DNA from: CAVWUA01 sp963758025
Lineage (GTDB): Bacteria; Planctomycetota; Planctomycetia; Isosphaerales; Isosphaeraceae
Assembly (NCBI GenBank): GCA_963758025.1
Contig: CAVWUA010000005.1
Span: 62,001-126,000 of the forward strand
Length of the DNA stretch: 64,000 nt
Direction: 5' to 3'
Shown here: positions 38,430 through 47,905 of the stretch, piece by piece
How positions within the stretch are numbered: position 1 is the stretch's first letter
Layout: each line of letters starts with the position of its first letter
Position numbers and translations under genes: made by a program
The notes under the pieces: model-generated
The model's input: only the letters and a program-made list of their open reading frames with translations
Databases searched by the model: none
What the model was told of the DNA's origin: nothing

Positions 38430-39694
38430 TCAGCGGGCCTGGGGGCCTTTGGCGCGTGGGACGACTTTGACCTGCTTCTGCTGGCTCTGACGGATCAGGA
38501 ACTTGGCGATCAACGATTCTTGCTGGGCACGCGAGGCGAGCCGAATCAGGCTGTTGCGGAATCGCGCCATCTCGTTCGGCGAGGGGGCCTCGACGAGCGC
38601 GCGGCGGCCGAGCGTTAACAGGATGCGGACATCGGCCGCGGTTGGTTTCTGGTCGAGATCCGTGTCGAGCTGCTCGAATGCGTCAAGGGCCGCCTTCAGC
38701 CGGGCGACGAATCTGTGTATGAGGTCAGCCCCGGAGCACGGTTCACTCCGGGAAACGCGTTGATCGATGGGGCGCTCGCGGTCGCGGGGACGGGCGTGCC
38801 TTGCATGTAATCGAAGTTGGGTTGACGATCCGGGCCTCGCAGCGCCAGTTCCTGATAATAGGCGGCGGTCTGGTTGAGGAGCACGAGGGCCTTGTCGTTC
38901 GTGCGGCTGAGCTGCTCCAGCCGGGCCGTGAGCTGTTCCGTGGGTTGCGGCGTGGTGCGGTCGTACCAGAGTTGCGCACCGCCGCAGATGAGCATGGAAA
39001 CGACTCCGATCACACCGATCAGCCGGGCCGAGGGCCTGCCGACGTTGTGGATCAGCCAGCGGTGGATGAAGCCGACCGCCACGCCCGCGATCGCGCCTCC
39101 CGCGTGACCGAAATTGTCGAACGGGAGAAACAGGCCGAGAATCGCGGTGAAGAAGAGAATGCCGAGCATCTGACGGAACATGAACGCGCCGAACTTCGTG
39201 TGAGAACGCCAGCCGACGACGGCCAGCAGGCCGATCAGCCCGCAGAGCACCTCCGACCCCCCCGCGCTGGTGGCCAGGGCCTCCATCTGCAACCGGGGAA
39301 ACGACGGCAAGAGCCTCGCGATCGGCTGCTTCACCAGCCCGGCGAAGAGATTGCCGACGAAGGCGACGGCGCTATAGAAACCGAGAAACTGCCAGGGGCC
39401 GTACCACGATTCCACCATCCGGCCGAGCTGGATCATTCCCAGCAGGTTCAGGCCGAGATGCAAGAGGCTGAAATGCACGAAGGTTGAGGTGACCGTGCGC
39501 CAGAGCTGCCCGGCGTAAATTTGCGCGGAGGTCATCGAACCGAACCGCTGCGATGTGGCCGGGGAGATGCTCAAGGAGAGGACATCACTCCCGATCAGGG
39601 GGGTTCCCTGAGTCAGGGTCATGCCGACATACACCGCGATCCACAGAGCGCAGAGGCTCCAGGTTGCCGGGGATTCTCGGAATGTCTCGCGCAC
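38430..39694 (-). CDS. Rhomboid-family membrane protease, with extended C-terminus (probable frameshift)
   Basis: About 421 residues if the frame change near 38720 is corrected; otherwise 332 residues ending at 38696. The six-helix rhomboid core shows VTSTFVHFSLLHLGLNLLGM, the serine segment SAGGSEVLCGLIGLL and the catalytic histidine in FDNFGHAGGAIAG. The usual GxSG is altered to GGSE, but serine and histidine are both present, so activity is plausible. After position 38720 another frame continues as RLKAALDAFEQLDTDLDQKP to VVPRAKGPQAR, a helical tail. The start is GTG. It follows the DUF1802 gene by 30 bases and precedes the Hsp70 operon. Confidence 0.75.
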
Positions 39695-39724
39695 TGAGCC
39701 AGCATCTCCGTTTACGAATCAGGA

Positions 39725-40318
39725 TCAGTCACTCTTTTCGAGTGCGAGCCGGAGCGCCTCGCGACGCCGGGCGGCCGTCTCGTCGTCGAGCACGGGAACA
39801 AGCCCGTCGGTTGCGCGCGACTCGTCCAGGGGGACCCACGTCTTGCAGCCGGCGTGCTCGGGCGTGACGGACACCCACCAGGGATCGTCGAGGCGGAACA
39901 CCCGCACACCGAGCACCCAGAGCCCCGGCCTTCGGTAATCGAACCGTTTCTGAACCGTCTCATCCGTCCAGACATGCAGGTCGCGCAGGGGGGCGAGTGC
40001 CTCCCGGCTCTCGACACGCCCCACGTGCTCGACAACCGCCAGCGCTCGCAGCGGAAGGCACCCGTCCGGCCCTTCGCTGGAGACCGTCGTCATTGGCACG
40101 CGCAAACCTTGCTCGGCCTCGTGAAGGTGGGTTGGATAGAGCCAGAAGGCGTCGTGCTCCGGCACGAAGCCACGAGGTCCCTCGGCGATCCCGCCCTTGC
40201 GCAGGATCAGCGATTGCCGGCCGTCCGTCAGGGCCTGACAGATGCCGGCCCATTCCTTGAAGGCGATTCCGCACGTCGCGGGCAGAGGGTTTCCGTCCGG
40301 GTTGCGGCTCACGTCCAT
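39725..40318 (-). CDS. DUF1802 family protein
   Basis: 197 residues. It matches DUF1802 proteins: IAFKEWAGICQALTDGRQSL at the N-terminus, LILRKGGIAEGPRGF, then FWLYPTHLHEAEQGL and LHVWTDETVQKRFDYRRPG in the centre, and VSVTPEHAGCKTWVPLDES later. The function is unknown; the family is found in cyanobacteria and planctomycetes. There is no signal peptide or membrane segment. Its start overlaps the 3' end of gpsA by 10 bases, so the two are probably co-transcribed. Confidence 0.85.
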   Translation of the reverse strand: MDVSRNPDGNPLPATCGIAFKEWAGICQALTDGRQSLILRKGGIAEGPRGFVPEHDAFWLYPTHLHEAEQGLRVPMTTVSSEGPDGCLPLRALAVVEHVGRVESREALAPLRDLHVWTDETVQKRFDYRRPGLWVLGVRVFRLDDPWWVSVTPEHAGCKTWVPLDESRATDGLVPVLDDETAARRREALRLALEKSD

Positions 40319-41319
40319 TCCACCTTCGGATCGCGGAGCATGAGGTCGGAAACGGCCGCCCGAGGGGACTTCCCCTCGTAGAGAATCTGATAGACCTCTT
40401 CGGTGATCGGCATCTCCACCCCCCGCGCCTGGGCCTGGCCACGGACGCTCCGGGTGGTCGTCACCCCCTCGGCCACGTCATTCATGCCGGAAAGTGCCTC
40501 GGCGAGCGTCTGGCCGCCTCCCACCTTCCGGCCGACGGAAAGGTTACGGCCGAAGGGGCTATAGCAGGTCGTCAAGGCATCACCGACCCCGGCCAAACCC
40601 CAGAAGGTCGGCTGCCGCGCACCGAGATCCACGGCGAACCGGGCCATCTCGACCAGTCCCCGGGTCAGGAGGGCCGCCTTGGCATTATCGCCGAAACCCA
40701 GGCCGTCGCAAATACCGGCGGCCACGCCGAGGATGTTCTTCAAGGCGCCGGCCAGTTCGACCCCGAGCGCATCGGGGTTCGTGTACACGCGGAACGTCTC
40801 GCCGATCAAGCCGTCGCGCACGAGGACCCGCAGGTCCCGATCTCCGCCCGCCACGACGACCGACGCGGGCAAGCCCCGCACGATTTCCTCGGCATGACTC
40901 GGCCCGCTCAGGATCAAGACCGGACGGGCACCCAGCGACTGAACGATGATCTCACTGGGCCGGGCGAACGTCTCCTGCTCGATCCCTTTGACGACGCTCA
41001 GGACGGGAACATCCGCCGGAACCGCCGGCGCGATCCGGCCGAGCGTTGCGCGGAGGAAGCTTGTAGGGATCGCCGCGACGAGAAGCTGAGCCCCTTCGCA
41101 GGCGACGGCCGCGTCGGCGGTCGGATGCACGTTTTCCGGCAAGACGGCATCGGGCAGGTGTCGCTCGTTTCGCCGGGTCCGGGCCATCGCCGCCGCGTGG
41201 TCTTCGGTTCGAGTCCAGAGAGTGACCCTCTCCGCCGTGCGGGCGAAGAGCGATGCCACGGCGGTCCCCATGCCCCCCGCGCCCAGAATCGCCACGCGCT
41301 GAACGGGGGTCTGGCTCAT
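40309..41319 (-). CDS. gpsA: NAD(P)-dependent glycerol-3-phosphate dehydrogenase
   Basis: 336 residues. It reduces dihydroxyacetone phosphate to sn-glycerol-3-phosphate for phospholipid synthesis. The N-terminal Rossmann loop is VAILGAGGMGTAVASLFAR. The substrate-binding region includes SVVKGIEQETFARPSEI, LSGPSHAEEIVRGLPASVVV and the catalytic lysine segment VELAGALKNILGVAAGICDGL. A C-terminal ARGVEMPITEEVYQILYEG completes the fold. Length is typical. No strong ribosome site precedes the ATG. It overlaps the downstream DUF1802 gene by 10 bases. Confidence 0.96.
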   Translation of the reverse strand: MSQTPVQRVAILGAGGMGTAVASLFARTAERVTLWTRTEDHAAAMARTRRNERHLPDAVLPENVHPTADAAVACEGAQLLVAAIPTSFLRATLGRIAPAVPADVPVLSVVKGIEQETFARPSEIIVQSLGARPVLILSGPSHAEEIVRGLPASVVVAGGDRDLRVLVRDGLIGETFRVYTNPDALGVELAGALKNILGVAAGICDGLGFGDNAKAALLTRGLVEMARFAVDLGARQPTFWGLAGVGDALTTCYSPFGRNLSVGRKVGGGQTLAEALSGMNDVAEGVTTTRSVRGQAQARGVEMPITEEVYQILYEGKSPRAAVSDLMLRDPKVEWT

Positions 41320-41449
41320 CGATTTTGTGCCTCAGGGGCCAGGGGAAACGTCTCCATGCAACCTATTAAACGCATTATGGCCCCACCTTACCAGGCCTTC
41401 CACGCGAAGGAGAGCGTCCTCGAGTGAGCGATCTCGTCGGAGAGCCGCA

Positions 41450-42217
41450 TTACGGAGCGGATGCTCTCAGGATCTCGACCAGTGCCGCAACCGGATAGTC
41501 CGCGAGGGATTCGACGACGTCATCGGCTCCCGCTCGATAGAGTGTCTCGGCCGGATGCGAGGTCGTGACGCCGACCGCACGCATCCCCGCGGCCTTCGCC
41601 GCCTCGATACCGAACGGCGCGTCCTCGAAGACAACGGCTCTCGCGGGCGAGGCTCCGGCCCGGCGCGCGGCGATCAGAAAGACCTCCGGGTCGGGTTTAC
41701 CTCGGGTGACGTCCTCCAGCGAGGCCAGCGCGGCGAACCTTCCCGAGAGCCCGCACGCCTCGACCGTCAGCTCCAGGTTCGGGCGCGGACCGCTGGAACC
41801 AATCGCCAGCGACGCTCCGGCCTCGGTCAACGCATCGAGCAGGCTCCGCACGCCCTCCATCAGCGTGATTCGCCCCCGCGCGATGTCGCGGTAACAGACC
41901 TCTTTCAGGTCGCCGTAGCGACGGACCATCTCCTCGGCGACCGCATCCCCCAGGAGGAGCTGAAAGATGCTCGGGTTGGTCATGCCGAAGGTTTGGTGGA
42001 TGAATTCTGGTGTGATCGCCAGACCTTCGCGGCGTCCCAGTTCCAGCCAGGCGTCCTGGTGGAACTCCAGGGAATCGACCAGCACGCCGTCGTGGTCGAA
42101 GATGGCCAGGATCGGTTCCGCATGGAACGACACGCGAGGGAGTCCTCTCTTGGTTCCAGCCAGTGACTTCTTGAACGTGTCCAGCAAACCAGAACGCCAG
42201 TTCTCCGGCCAGTCCAT
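41450..42217 (-). CDS. HAD-superfamily phosphatase/phosphomutase
   Basis: About 255 residues from ATG 42217, or 228 from a GTG at 42133 that has GAGGA upstream and places the nucleophile motif closer to the N-terminus. HAD motifs: DHDGVLVDSLEF (nucleophile and acid aspartates), AIGSSGPRPN (motif II), KPDPEVFLIAARRAG (motif III lysine) and FEDAPFGIEAAKAAGM (motif IV). This is the subfamily IA type with a helical cap, as in phosphoglycolate phosphatase and beta-phosphoglucomutase. The substrate cannot be assigned. A terminator upstream separates it from the preceding gene. Confidence 0.85.
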   Translation of the reverse strand: MDWPENWRSGLLDTFKKSLAGTKRGLPRVSFHAEPILAIFDHDGVLVDSLEFHQDAWLELGRREGLAITPEFIHQTFGMTNPSIFQLLLGDAVAEEMVRRYGDLKEVCYRDIARGRITLMEGVRSLLDALTEAGASLAIGSSGPRPNLELTVEACGLSGRFAALASLEDVTRGKPDPEVFLIAARRAGASPARAVVFEDAPFGIEAAKAAGMRAVGVTTSHPAETLYRAGADDVVESLADYPVAALVEILRASAP

Positions 42218-42227
42218 GTTGACCACG

Positions 42228-42261
42228 AAAAGGGGACGGCCCCACCAACCAGGGTGGGGCC
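42228..42261 (-). terminator. Rho-independent terminator between the large exported protein gene and the HAD gene
   Basis: On the minus strand, a 9-bp stem (42253-42261 pairing with 42238-42246) with a 6-nt loop is followed by a short T run (CCCCTTTTCG). It lies about 47 bases past the stop of the 695-residue protein gene. Confidence 0.65.
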
Positions 42262-42307
42262 GCGCGAGAACTGGCAAACGATCTCAACAACGGAATCGAC
42301 CTCCCCC

Positions 42308-44395
42308 TCAGCGAGGCAGGAGCACGATCCGCATCCAGCCGGACGGATCAAGCGGCGAGACCTCGCCCAGAGCCAGTCCCGGCCGCTGAAGCTGGTTGAG
42401 CTGGACTTCCAGCGGACGCCCCTTGAGCTTGGTCGAAACCGCCGCGGCGATGATATTGGCCGTGAAGGCGTTCAATGCCTGGGCCTGCTGCTCGTCCTCG
42501 TTGATCGCGTACACCTTCACGCCCTGACCGGGCTCGAATCCCTGGAGCGTTCCCTTCAGCTCGGGAGGATTGGCCCCCTGCCCCGGTTCGATCGTGAACG
42601 AGAACTGGAACTCGGCGCGGGGCGCCACGATGCGGTAGACCTGGGCCGCCGGGCCACCCAGACCGCCCCCTTGTGTCGCCTGTTCCGGCGCGGGGACCTC
42701 GATCGTCATACCCGGAACGATCGCGACCAGATACCCCCGGGAATCGGCCGCGAACCGTGGCGGCTCGCTCGGCTTGTACACCCGGATCGCCTGGACCTTG
42801 GGATCGTTCGCGGCCCTCGCGTCCTTCACGGCTTGCAGATACGTCGCGTAATCGACGTTCTTCTCGACCTTGACCTGCTCCGAGGGCTGAGCGTCCGGGC
42901 CTGCCTGACCGGTGAGGATCATGAGGTTTTCGACACCTTGCGCCCGGTCGCTCTGAAGGAAGCCGCGTGAGAGATTCGTCAGGATCGAGCCGAGGTGGAC
43001 GTCGGCCGTGATCCCATTCTGGATCGTGCGGAACCGGGCAGGCTGAGGCGCGCTCCCACCATGCTCGTCTCCCAGACCCAGCCAGACCACCCGGCCGTTG
43101 ACCAGCGCGTACGACGGGCTCGAACTCATCCGCAAGTTCGTCACGCCGAAATGACCGGTCCCGGCCGTCTCGCCATTCACGACAAACGGCGCGATCTTGG
43201 CATTGGCCTGAGCCATCTTCTCGGCGATCTTGATGTGAGACAGTTCCGCGGCCCCCTGGACCACCCCTTGCTGAATCTGCCCGATCGCCCCTTCGTACAC
43301 CTCCTGGGTGATCCGAGGCTGCCCATAACCGACCAGCTTGGCGATGAAACGACCGAAACCCTTCCCCTCCTTGGGCATCGAGCCGATCGCGGCGCTGATG
43401 CCGTGCTGAAAGGACGGGCTCAACTGCAAACCGGTCGCCAGCGTGAACAGGCCGGAGACGGTGAAGACATTGTTATCCTGCGAGGTCGCGTTGAAATAGT
43501 ACAGCTTGGCCGCCCGGCGTCCCTTATCATCGGCCGCCACCTGTTGCTGGAAGCCTCGGATCGGCGTGACGGTGGTCGCGGACTGGCTGATGTAGATCCC
43601 GATCCCGTTCGAGGACGGCAGGAACCCGGCACCGACAATCGGCCCGGGGGTCGAGTAAGACACCTGCCCCTTGAACGCGATCGGACCGGAAAGAACAACG
43701 CCTCCCATCCGCGCGACGGCCGATTGCAGGACGTTCGGTGTGACACTCACATTCAGGTTCGGCACGTCGAACAGGTCGGCCAGGGCCGATTCCAGCGTCA
43801 ACGACGGATTCCAGGGGCTCGACTGGTTCCGGCCCTGCAGCGCACCGAGCGAATCGCGGACCTCGTCCAGAGCCGCCACCCGATCCGCCACGGAACTGGC
43901 CGCCTCGTACTTGCGCAAGGCTTGACCCAGACGGCTATCGACAAACTGAATCCACTGTTGCCGGTTGCTCTGAACGTTTGAATCGGACGATTCCGGAAGC
44001 CCCTTGACCGTGTGGGTCAGGCGACGAATCGCCCAGGCCAGCGTCGTTCGCGGACGCAGCCAGGCCCGTAACTCGGTCCGGAGTTCCTGAGCCGGCTGCC
44101 AGGCAACGCCATCCAGAGCCAGGGTCATCTCGTAAATGCGGCCCAGCGCCGCCAGCCGGTCGTTCTCGTTCTGAGCGTTGGCGTACGCCTGTAGATCCGC
44201 GTTCAGGGCATCGAAGAACGTGTTCCAGCCGGTGGCATTCGGCTGCTCCGGCCCATCGGGCTTCGCCCACTCCGACCGCACGGTTTCGATGGTCTTCGTC
44301 ACGCCGTGATAGCTCGGTGCCGCGGGGGCAGCACCTAACGCGAACGGCAGGCAACTCAGTGCGAGCATCCATTTCCAGACGCTGAATCGTCTCAT
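42308..44395 (-). CDS. Large exported protein of unknown function
   Basis: About 695 residues. The start at 44395 (MRRFSVWKWMLALSCLPF, a signal peptide) is set by GAGGAG 5 bases upstream. The first 250 residues are helical with no clear repeats. A beta-rich central part follows (NVSVTPNVLQSAVARMGG, GNGIGIYISQSATTVTP-like region, NATSQDNNVFTVSGLF). The C-terminus contains SRGYLVAIVPGMTIEVPAP and EPGQGVKVYAINEDEQQ. No catalytic motif or known domain is recognised. It is probably periplasmic. It is followed by a terminator, so it seems to be a single-gene unit. Confidence 0.75.
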   Translation of the reverse strand: MRRFSVWKWMLALSCLPFALGAAPAAPSYHGVTKTIETVRSEWAKPDGPEQPNATGWNTFFDALNADLQAYANAQNENDRLAALGRIYEMTLALDGVAWQPAQELRTELRAWLRPRTTLAWAIRRLTHTVKGLPESSDSNVQSNRQQWIQFVDSRLGQALRKYEAASSVADRVAALDEVRDSLGALQGRNQSSPWNPSLTLESALADLFDVPNLNVSVTPNVLQSAVARMGGVVLSGPIAFKGQVSYSTPGPIVGAGFLPSSNGIGIYISQSATTVTPIRGFQQQVAADDKGRRAAKLYYFNATSQDNNVFTVSGLFTLATGLQLSPSFQHGISAAIGSMPKEGKGFGRFIAKLVGYGQPRITQEVYEGAIGQIQQGVVQGAAELSHIKIAEKMAQANAKIAPFVVNGETAGTGHFGVTNLRMSSSPSYALVNGRVVWLGLGDEHGGSAPQPARFRTIQNGITADVHLGSILTNLSRGFLQSDRAQGVENLMILTGQAGPDAQPSEQVKVEKNVDYATYLQAVKDARAANDPKVQAIRVYKPSEPPRFAADSRGYLVAIVPGMTIEVPAPEQATQGGGLGGPAAQVYRIVAPRAEFQFSFTIEPGQGANPPELKGTLQGFEPGQGVKVYAINEDEQQAQALNAFTANIIAAAVSTKLKGRPLEVQLNQLQRPGLALGEVSPLDPSGWMRIVLLPR

Positions 44396-44986
44396 TGCAA
44401 CTCCTCGATGTTCCTCGCGCAGTCCGTTTGGGTTCCTCCTGCCCCGGAAGTCCATACCCTTGTGCTATCGCACACCCGTCCAGCCTTCCTTTACCGCAAT
44501 TCTCCACCAGACGCCCACAACGCAACGATTTTACCGAACTTTAGGCAATATCCTGCGCGAGACGGTGGACGAGGGCCTGATGGTCAAGCCATTCCCTCCA
44601 ACCCCCAACACGATCGCCTTTTCTCTACGTTCCGTCTTGTGATTCTCGATGCTCTCCAGAAAGGGCACGAGAATCAGAACGGACAGGAATGACGATCGAC
44701 CTGGATGGGCAAAAAGGGAAACCGCGGAAGACTGGGCGGAACTTCCGGAGCGCACTGGCCGTTTTCGAAAGCACGTCCCGTGCCAGCGTTGGGAAGAAGT
44801 GGAGGGACTCAGGGTTCGCCAGGGCGAATCATCGTCATGGCAGGAATTTCAGTCCCTGCGGGACCGAACCCCATTTGCGTCGAATCCTTCGTCGTCCGCT
44901 GGACTTATGGCAGAAATACCAAACGAAGCCAACGGACCTCGACGTCAGATCGCCGCAGGGATGATGAGGGTGTGTCCGCCTCCGGC
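44396..44986. other. Non-coding region between the exported protein gene and the GrpE-like gene
   Basis: About 590 bases. Both flanking genes are on the minus strand, so it holds the promoter of the exported protein gene and the 3' end of the GrpE transcript. ORFs that cross it have no family match and low coding character. I see no clear promoter, RNA gene or terminator. Confidence 0.45.
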
Positions 44987-45687
44987 TCAATCGCTCTTCT
45001 TGACGGCGAAGACCGAGACGATTTCGGGCCGAATGATCTTCTCCCCGCGCGGAAGCCTTTGCGGTGTCGAACCGCGACGGTCTTGGCGGCATCGAGCTCT
45101 TCCGTGGGAACGGTGGAGACGGCCCGCTGACGTCGCGGGTCGAAGGCTCGATCCTCGACATGAAAGGGCTCGACCCCCTGGCGGTAGAGAATGTCTTCGA
45201 TCCCTTGCTGGAACCCTCGCATGACGTCGAGCAGACGGGCGACCTCCCCATCCGGCTCGACCTGAGCGTCGATCATCTTCCCGATGTCATCGTGAAGCTG
45301 GATCAGGTCGATGAACATCGGCCGCAGCGTGTTCAGCAAGAGGTCCTGCTTGTACTCCTGAAGCTCCGCGTGAAGCCGATCGACGACCTTTTCCCGGGTC
45401 GCCTCGGCGCGGATCTCACGGTCGAAGAGGCGCTGGAGGGAATCGAGCCGCTTCTCCAGGCTTGCTCTCAGGTCCGCGACGGCCTCCAGCGTTGGCGTGT
45501 TGTCCGCGGGGGCCATCGTCATTTCCGGCGCTTCGCTCGGCGGTTCCTCCGCGGTGATGGTGTCGTGCACCTCGACCGGGAAGACGACGGCGCTCATGGT
45601 TCCCTCCACCTCCGCCGTGGCGGTGTCGATCTCGACGACGGTCGGTGACGGGGTCTCGTCCGGATCGGGCATGGTCTCGTCAGACAT
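44987..45687 (-). CDS. GrpE-like nucleotide exchange factor (one frameshift)
   Basis: About 233 residues. An acidic N-terminus of about 70 residues is followed by a long coiled coil (LEKRLDSLQRLFDREIRAEA, VVDRLHAELQEYKQDLL). The C-terminal beta domain is GrpE-like: EDILYRQGVEPFHVEDRAFD, PRRQRAVSTVPTEELDAAKT and HRKGFRAG. The frame breaks in a C run near 45043-45046; restoring one base gives EKIIRPEIVSVFAVKKSD and a stop at 44987, the normal GrpE end. GrpE proteins release ADP from Hsp70. The gene starts 27 bases after the GTPase stop and is separate from any dnaJ/dnaK operon. Confidence 0.82.
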
Positions 45688-45714
45688 GGTCCAAGGTCCT
45701 CGGGTCGGATGGGG

Positions 45715-47015
45715 TCACGTCACACCGCCGCTTGATTTCAGGAGGCCCTGGCGTTCGAGAAGCCAGAGCACCGGCCGCTCGACGAGCAAGGGGGTCGGCA
45801 GGGGTTGGGGCACGTCCTCGCGCTCCTGGGCGGCATCGCCGAGAGCCGAGCAGGCGAAGAAGCGATGGTTGGGGAAGTCGATCGCCAGGTGCTCCAGGAA
45901 CGGCAACTGGCCCCAGCGCCGGAGGGCCGATTGCACTTCCTCATGGACCACCTGGTCGAGCCGGCGGTCGGGGGCCTGGTCCGGCACGTCGCAGGCGATC
46001 TCGTGGAGCATCGTCCCCGGCTCCATCAAAGAACCCCAGCGGTCGATCTTGTTCAAACAGATGGCCAGGGGAGTCTTCACCGGCATCTTCTGAAAGACGC
46101 TGGCCAGCTTGGCGAGGTCCTCTCGATAGTCGGCCGGCGGGACGAGACGTTCCTTCTCGGTGAGTTTGATCCGCTCATCGCGTGCGACCTGCGGGATGCG
46201 CAAGGGGTCGATGAGAAAGAGCAGCCCGCGCGCCTGGCGGATCAGGTGGCCCGCCTCGCGTCGCAGGAGCGGCATGTTCATTTCCCAGTCCTCGCCCGCC
46301 ATGTCGGAGAACGAGAGGAGCGGTTCCTTGCGGTTACCCCGGCGCTTGACGACATAGACCAACGGCTGAAGGACACGACGGTTGATCTCGATTCCCGGGG
46401 TCGGGAAGTGGCTATGCCGCGAGAGATCCCCCGTGGCCTCCTCACCAATCCCCAGGCCGCCGGAGCCGTAGGTCACGTCGCGGTATTCGAGCTTGAAACG
46501 CTCGCGGATCTCGTCCGTCAGCGGTTCCAGCAGGAGGCCGCGCTCGGGGCCGACGCGCTGATCCATCTCGTGCAGGAGCACGGTCATGTACGTCGTCTTG
46601 CCGACCGACTGCGGACCGAAGATGGTGATGTGCCCCGAGGGACGCAGAATCGCCGCTTCCGGCAGGACCCGGTGGCAACGCGGGCAGAGCCGGCAGTCCG
46701 TTCCCCGGCGCAATTCGGGCATAACAGGGTTCCCGGCAGCAGGAACCAGTCCAGGAATCGCCGAACGCCACGCTCTTCGTCCGCCTTGGGATCGACCCAC
46801 CAGGGGCTGCGCAGGACCGATCCGCCGCTGGCATTCCGGGAAAAGCCATTGAGCGCCCGGGACAGGATCGGGTCGTCGATCATGTGCGCATAGTCCGCTT
46901 CGCAGGCGGGATTATCGCACTTGATGTGCATCTCGAACGCCGCGAACCGCTCGAAGCAGAACGGACAGCGAACGCGGCGCAGAGGATCGAGGCGGGTCAA
47001 CAAATCCAGAGCCAT
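45715..47015 (-). CDS. Zinc-ribbon P-loop GTPase, TRAFAC-like (one frameshift)
   Basis: About 433 residues. Two CxxC ribbons flank the N-terminus (CPFCFERF, KCDNPACEADY, and later LLCPNC with CRLCPRCHRVLP). The GTPase domain has a Walker A motif GPQSVGKTTYM, a G3-like SDMAGEDWEM and a G4 motif CLNKIDRWG. The frame breaks in a C run near 46703-46706; joining the halves completes the second ribbon. The type resembles the stand-alone GTPases found with GAP1 in predicted bacterial conflict systems. It heads an operon with the GrpE-like gene. It has no membrane segment. The start at 47015 (MALDLLTRLDPLRRVRCPFC) lacks an obvious ribosome site. Confidence 0.8.
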
Positions 47016-47083
47016 CGAACAGGATTCCGTGAGGCCGAACGGACGTTGGGCACGACAGGAGCCGGGCAGGTCGTGTATCCTTT

Positions 47084-47905
47084 ATGGTCGTGCAACGGAG
47101 TGGCGGTTTCAACCTCTGGCCCCGGATCATGACGCGGAGTTCCACGCGAACAACGACTCCCGACGTGACCTGGCCGCTGAGCCAGCCACTTCACCTGGAG
47201 AGTGTCCACGTCCGTCGTGGCGAGACCGAGGTCCTCCGCGGCGTTGATCTGACCTTCGAACCCAGGCGCCGTTACGTGATCGTCGGCCCCTCCGGCTCGG
47301 GAAAAAGCACGCTATTGCGTCTCCTGAACCGGCTGGAAGACCCGTCCGACGGAAGCTTGCGGATCGGTTCGACGCCCTTGACGGAACTTCCCGTCCGCGA
47401 GGTCCGCCGAGCCGTTGGTCTCGTGTTTCAAGGGCCCCGCCCCCTGCCTGGCTCCCTGGCTGACAACCTGACTTATCCCTACAAGGTACGCGGCCTGCCC
47501 CTTCCCGACCGCGACCGCATGGCGGCCGCCCTGGAGGAACTGGGGCTCCCCTCGGAATGGCTTGACCGGGACGCGCTGGCCCTCTCGGGAGGCGAGCGGC
47601 AACGCCTGGCCCTGGCGGTCGTCCTGGGAATCGGCCCGGAGATCCTCGCGCTCGACGAGCCGACCTCGGCGCTCGATCCGGTTTCGGCACGCCGGATCTT
47701 CGATGCCCTGGGGCGTCGTTCGTCGGAAGACGGGATGCGGACGATCGCGGTCACGCACCACCGGGGGCACGCGCTCTGGCTGGGGGACTGGTGTGTCGTG
47801 CTCGACGCCGGCCGAGTCGTGGACGAGGGACCGTTGCCCGAGGTGCTCGACCGTTACGACGTCGAGGCCTGGCAAAGCTCAACGTCCTCGGAGCCGGTCG
47901 GATGA
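47084..47905 (+). CDS. ABC transporter ATP-binding protein, FetA/YbbL type
   Basis: 273 residues, or 258 from ATG 47129; neither start has a clear ribosome site. Complete ATPase motifs: Walker A VGPSGSGKSTLLRLL, Q-loop VFQGPRPLPGS, signature LSGGERQRLALA, Walker B ILALDEPTSALDP and the H-loop VTHHRGHA. The very short form and the partner gene place it with the FetA-FetB (YbbL-YbbM) system, implicated in iron export and oxidative-stress resistance in Escherichia coli. Its stop overlaps the permease start (ATGA). Confidence 0.88.
   Translation: MVVQRSGGFNLWPRIMTRSSTRTTTPDVTWPLSQPLHLESVHVRRGETEVLRGVDLTFEPRRRYVIVGPSGSGKSTLLRLLNRLEDPSDGSLRIGSTPLTELPVREVRRAVGLVFQGPRPLPGSLADNLTYPYKVRGLPLPDRDRMAAALEELGLPSEWLDRDALALSGGERQRLALAVVLGIGPEILALDEPTSALDPVSARRIFDALGRRSSEDGMRTIAVTHHRGHALWLGDWCVVLDAGRVVDEGPLPEVLDRYDVEAWQSSTSSEPVG

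Noticed and set aside
44522..44538. GCAACGATTTTACCGAA, nearly repeated at 55762-55778
   Set aside because: One mismatch over 17 bases; by rough count several such pairs are expected by chance in 64 kb, and the flanks do not match.
44531..44755. ORF of 74 residues in the long gap
   Set aside because: No ribosome site and no recognisable fold; not supported.
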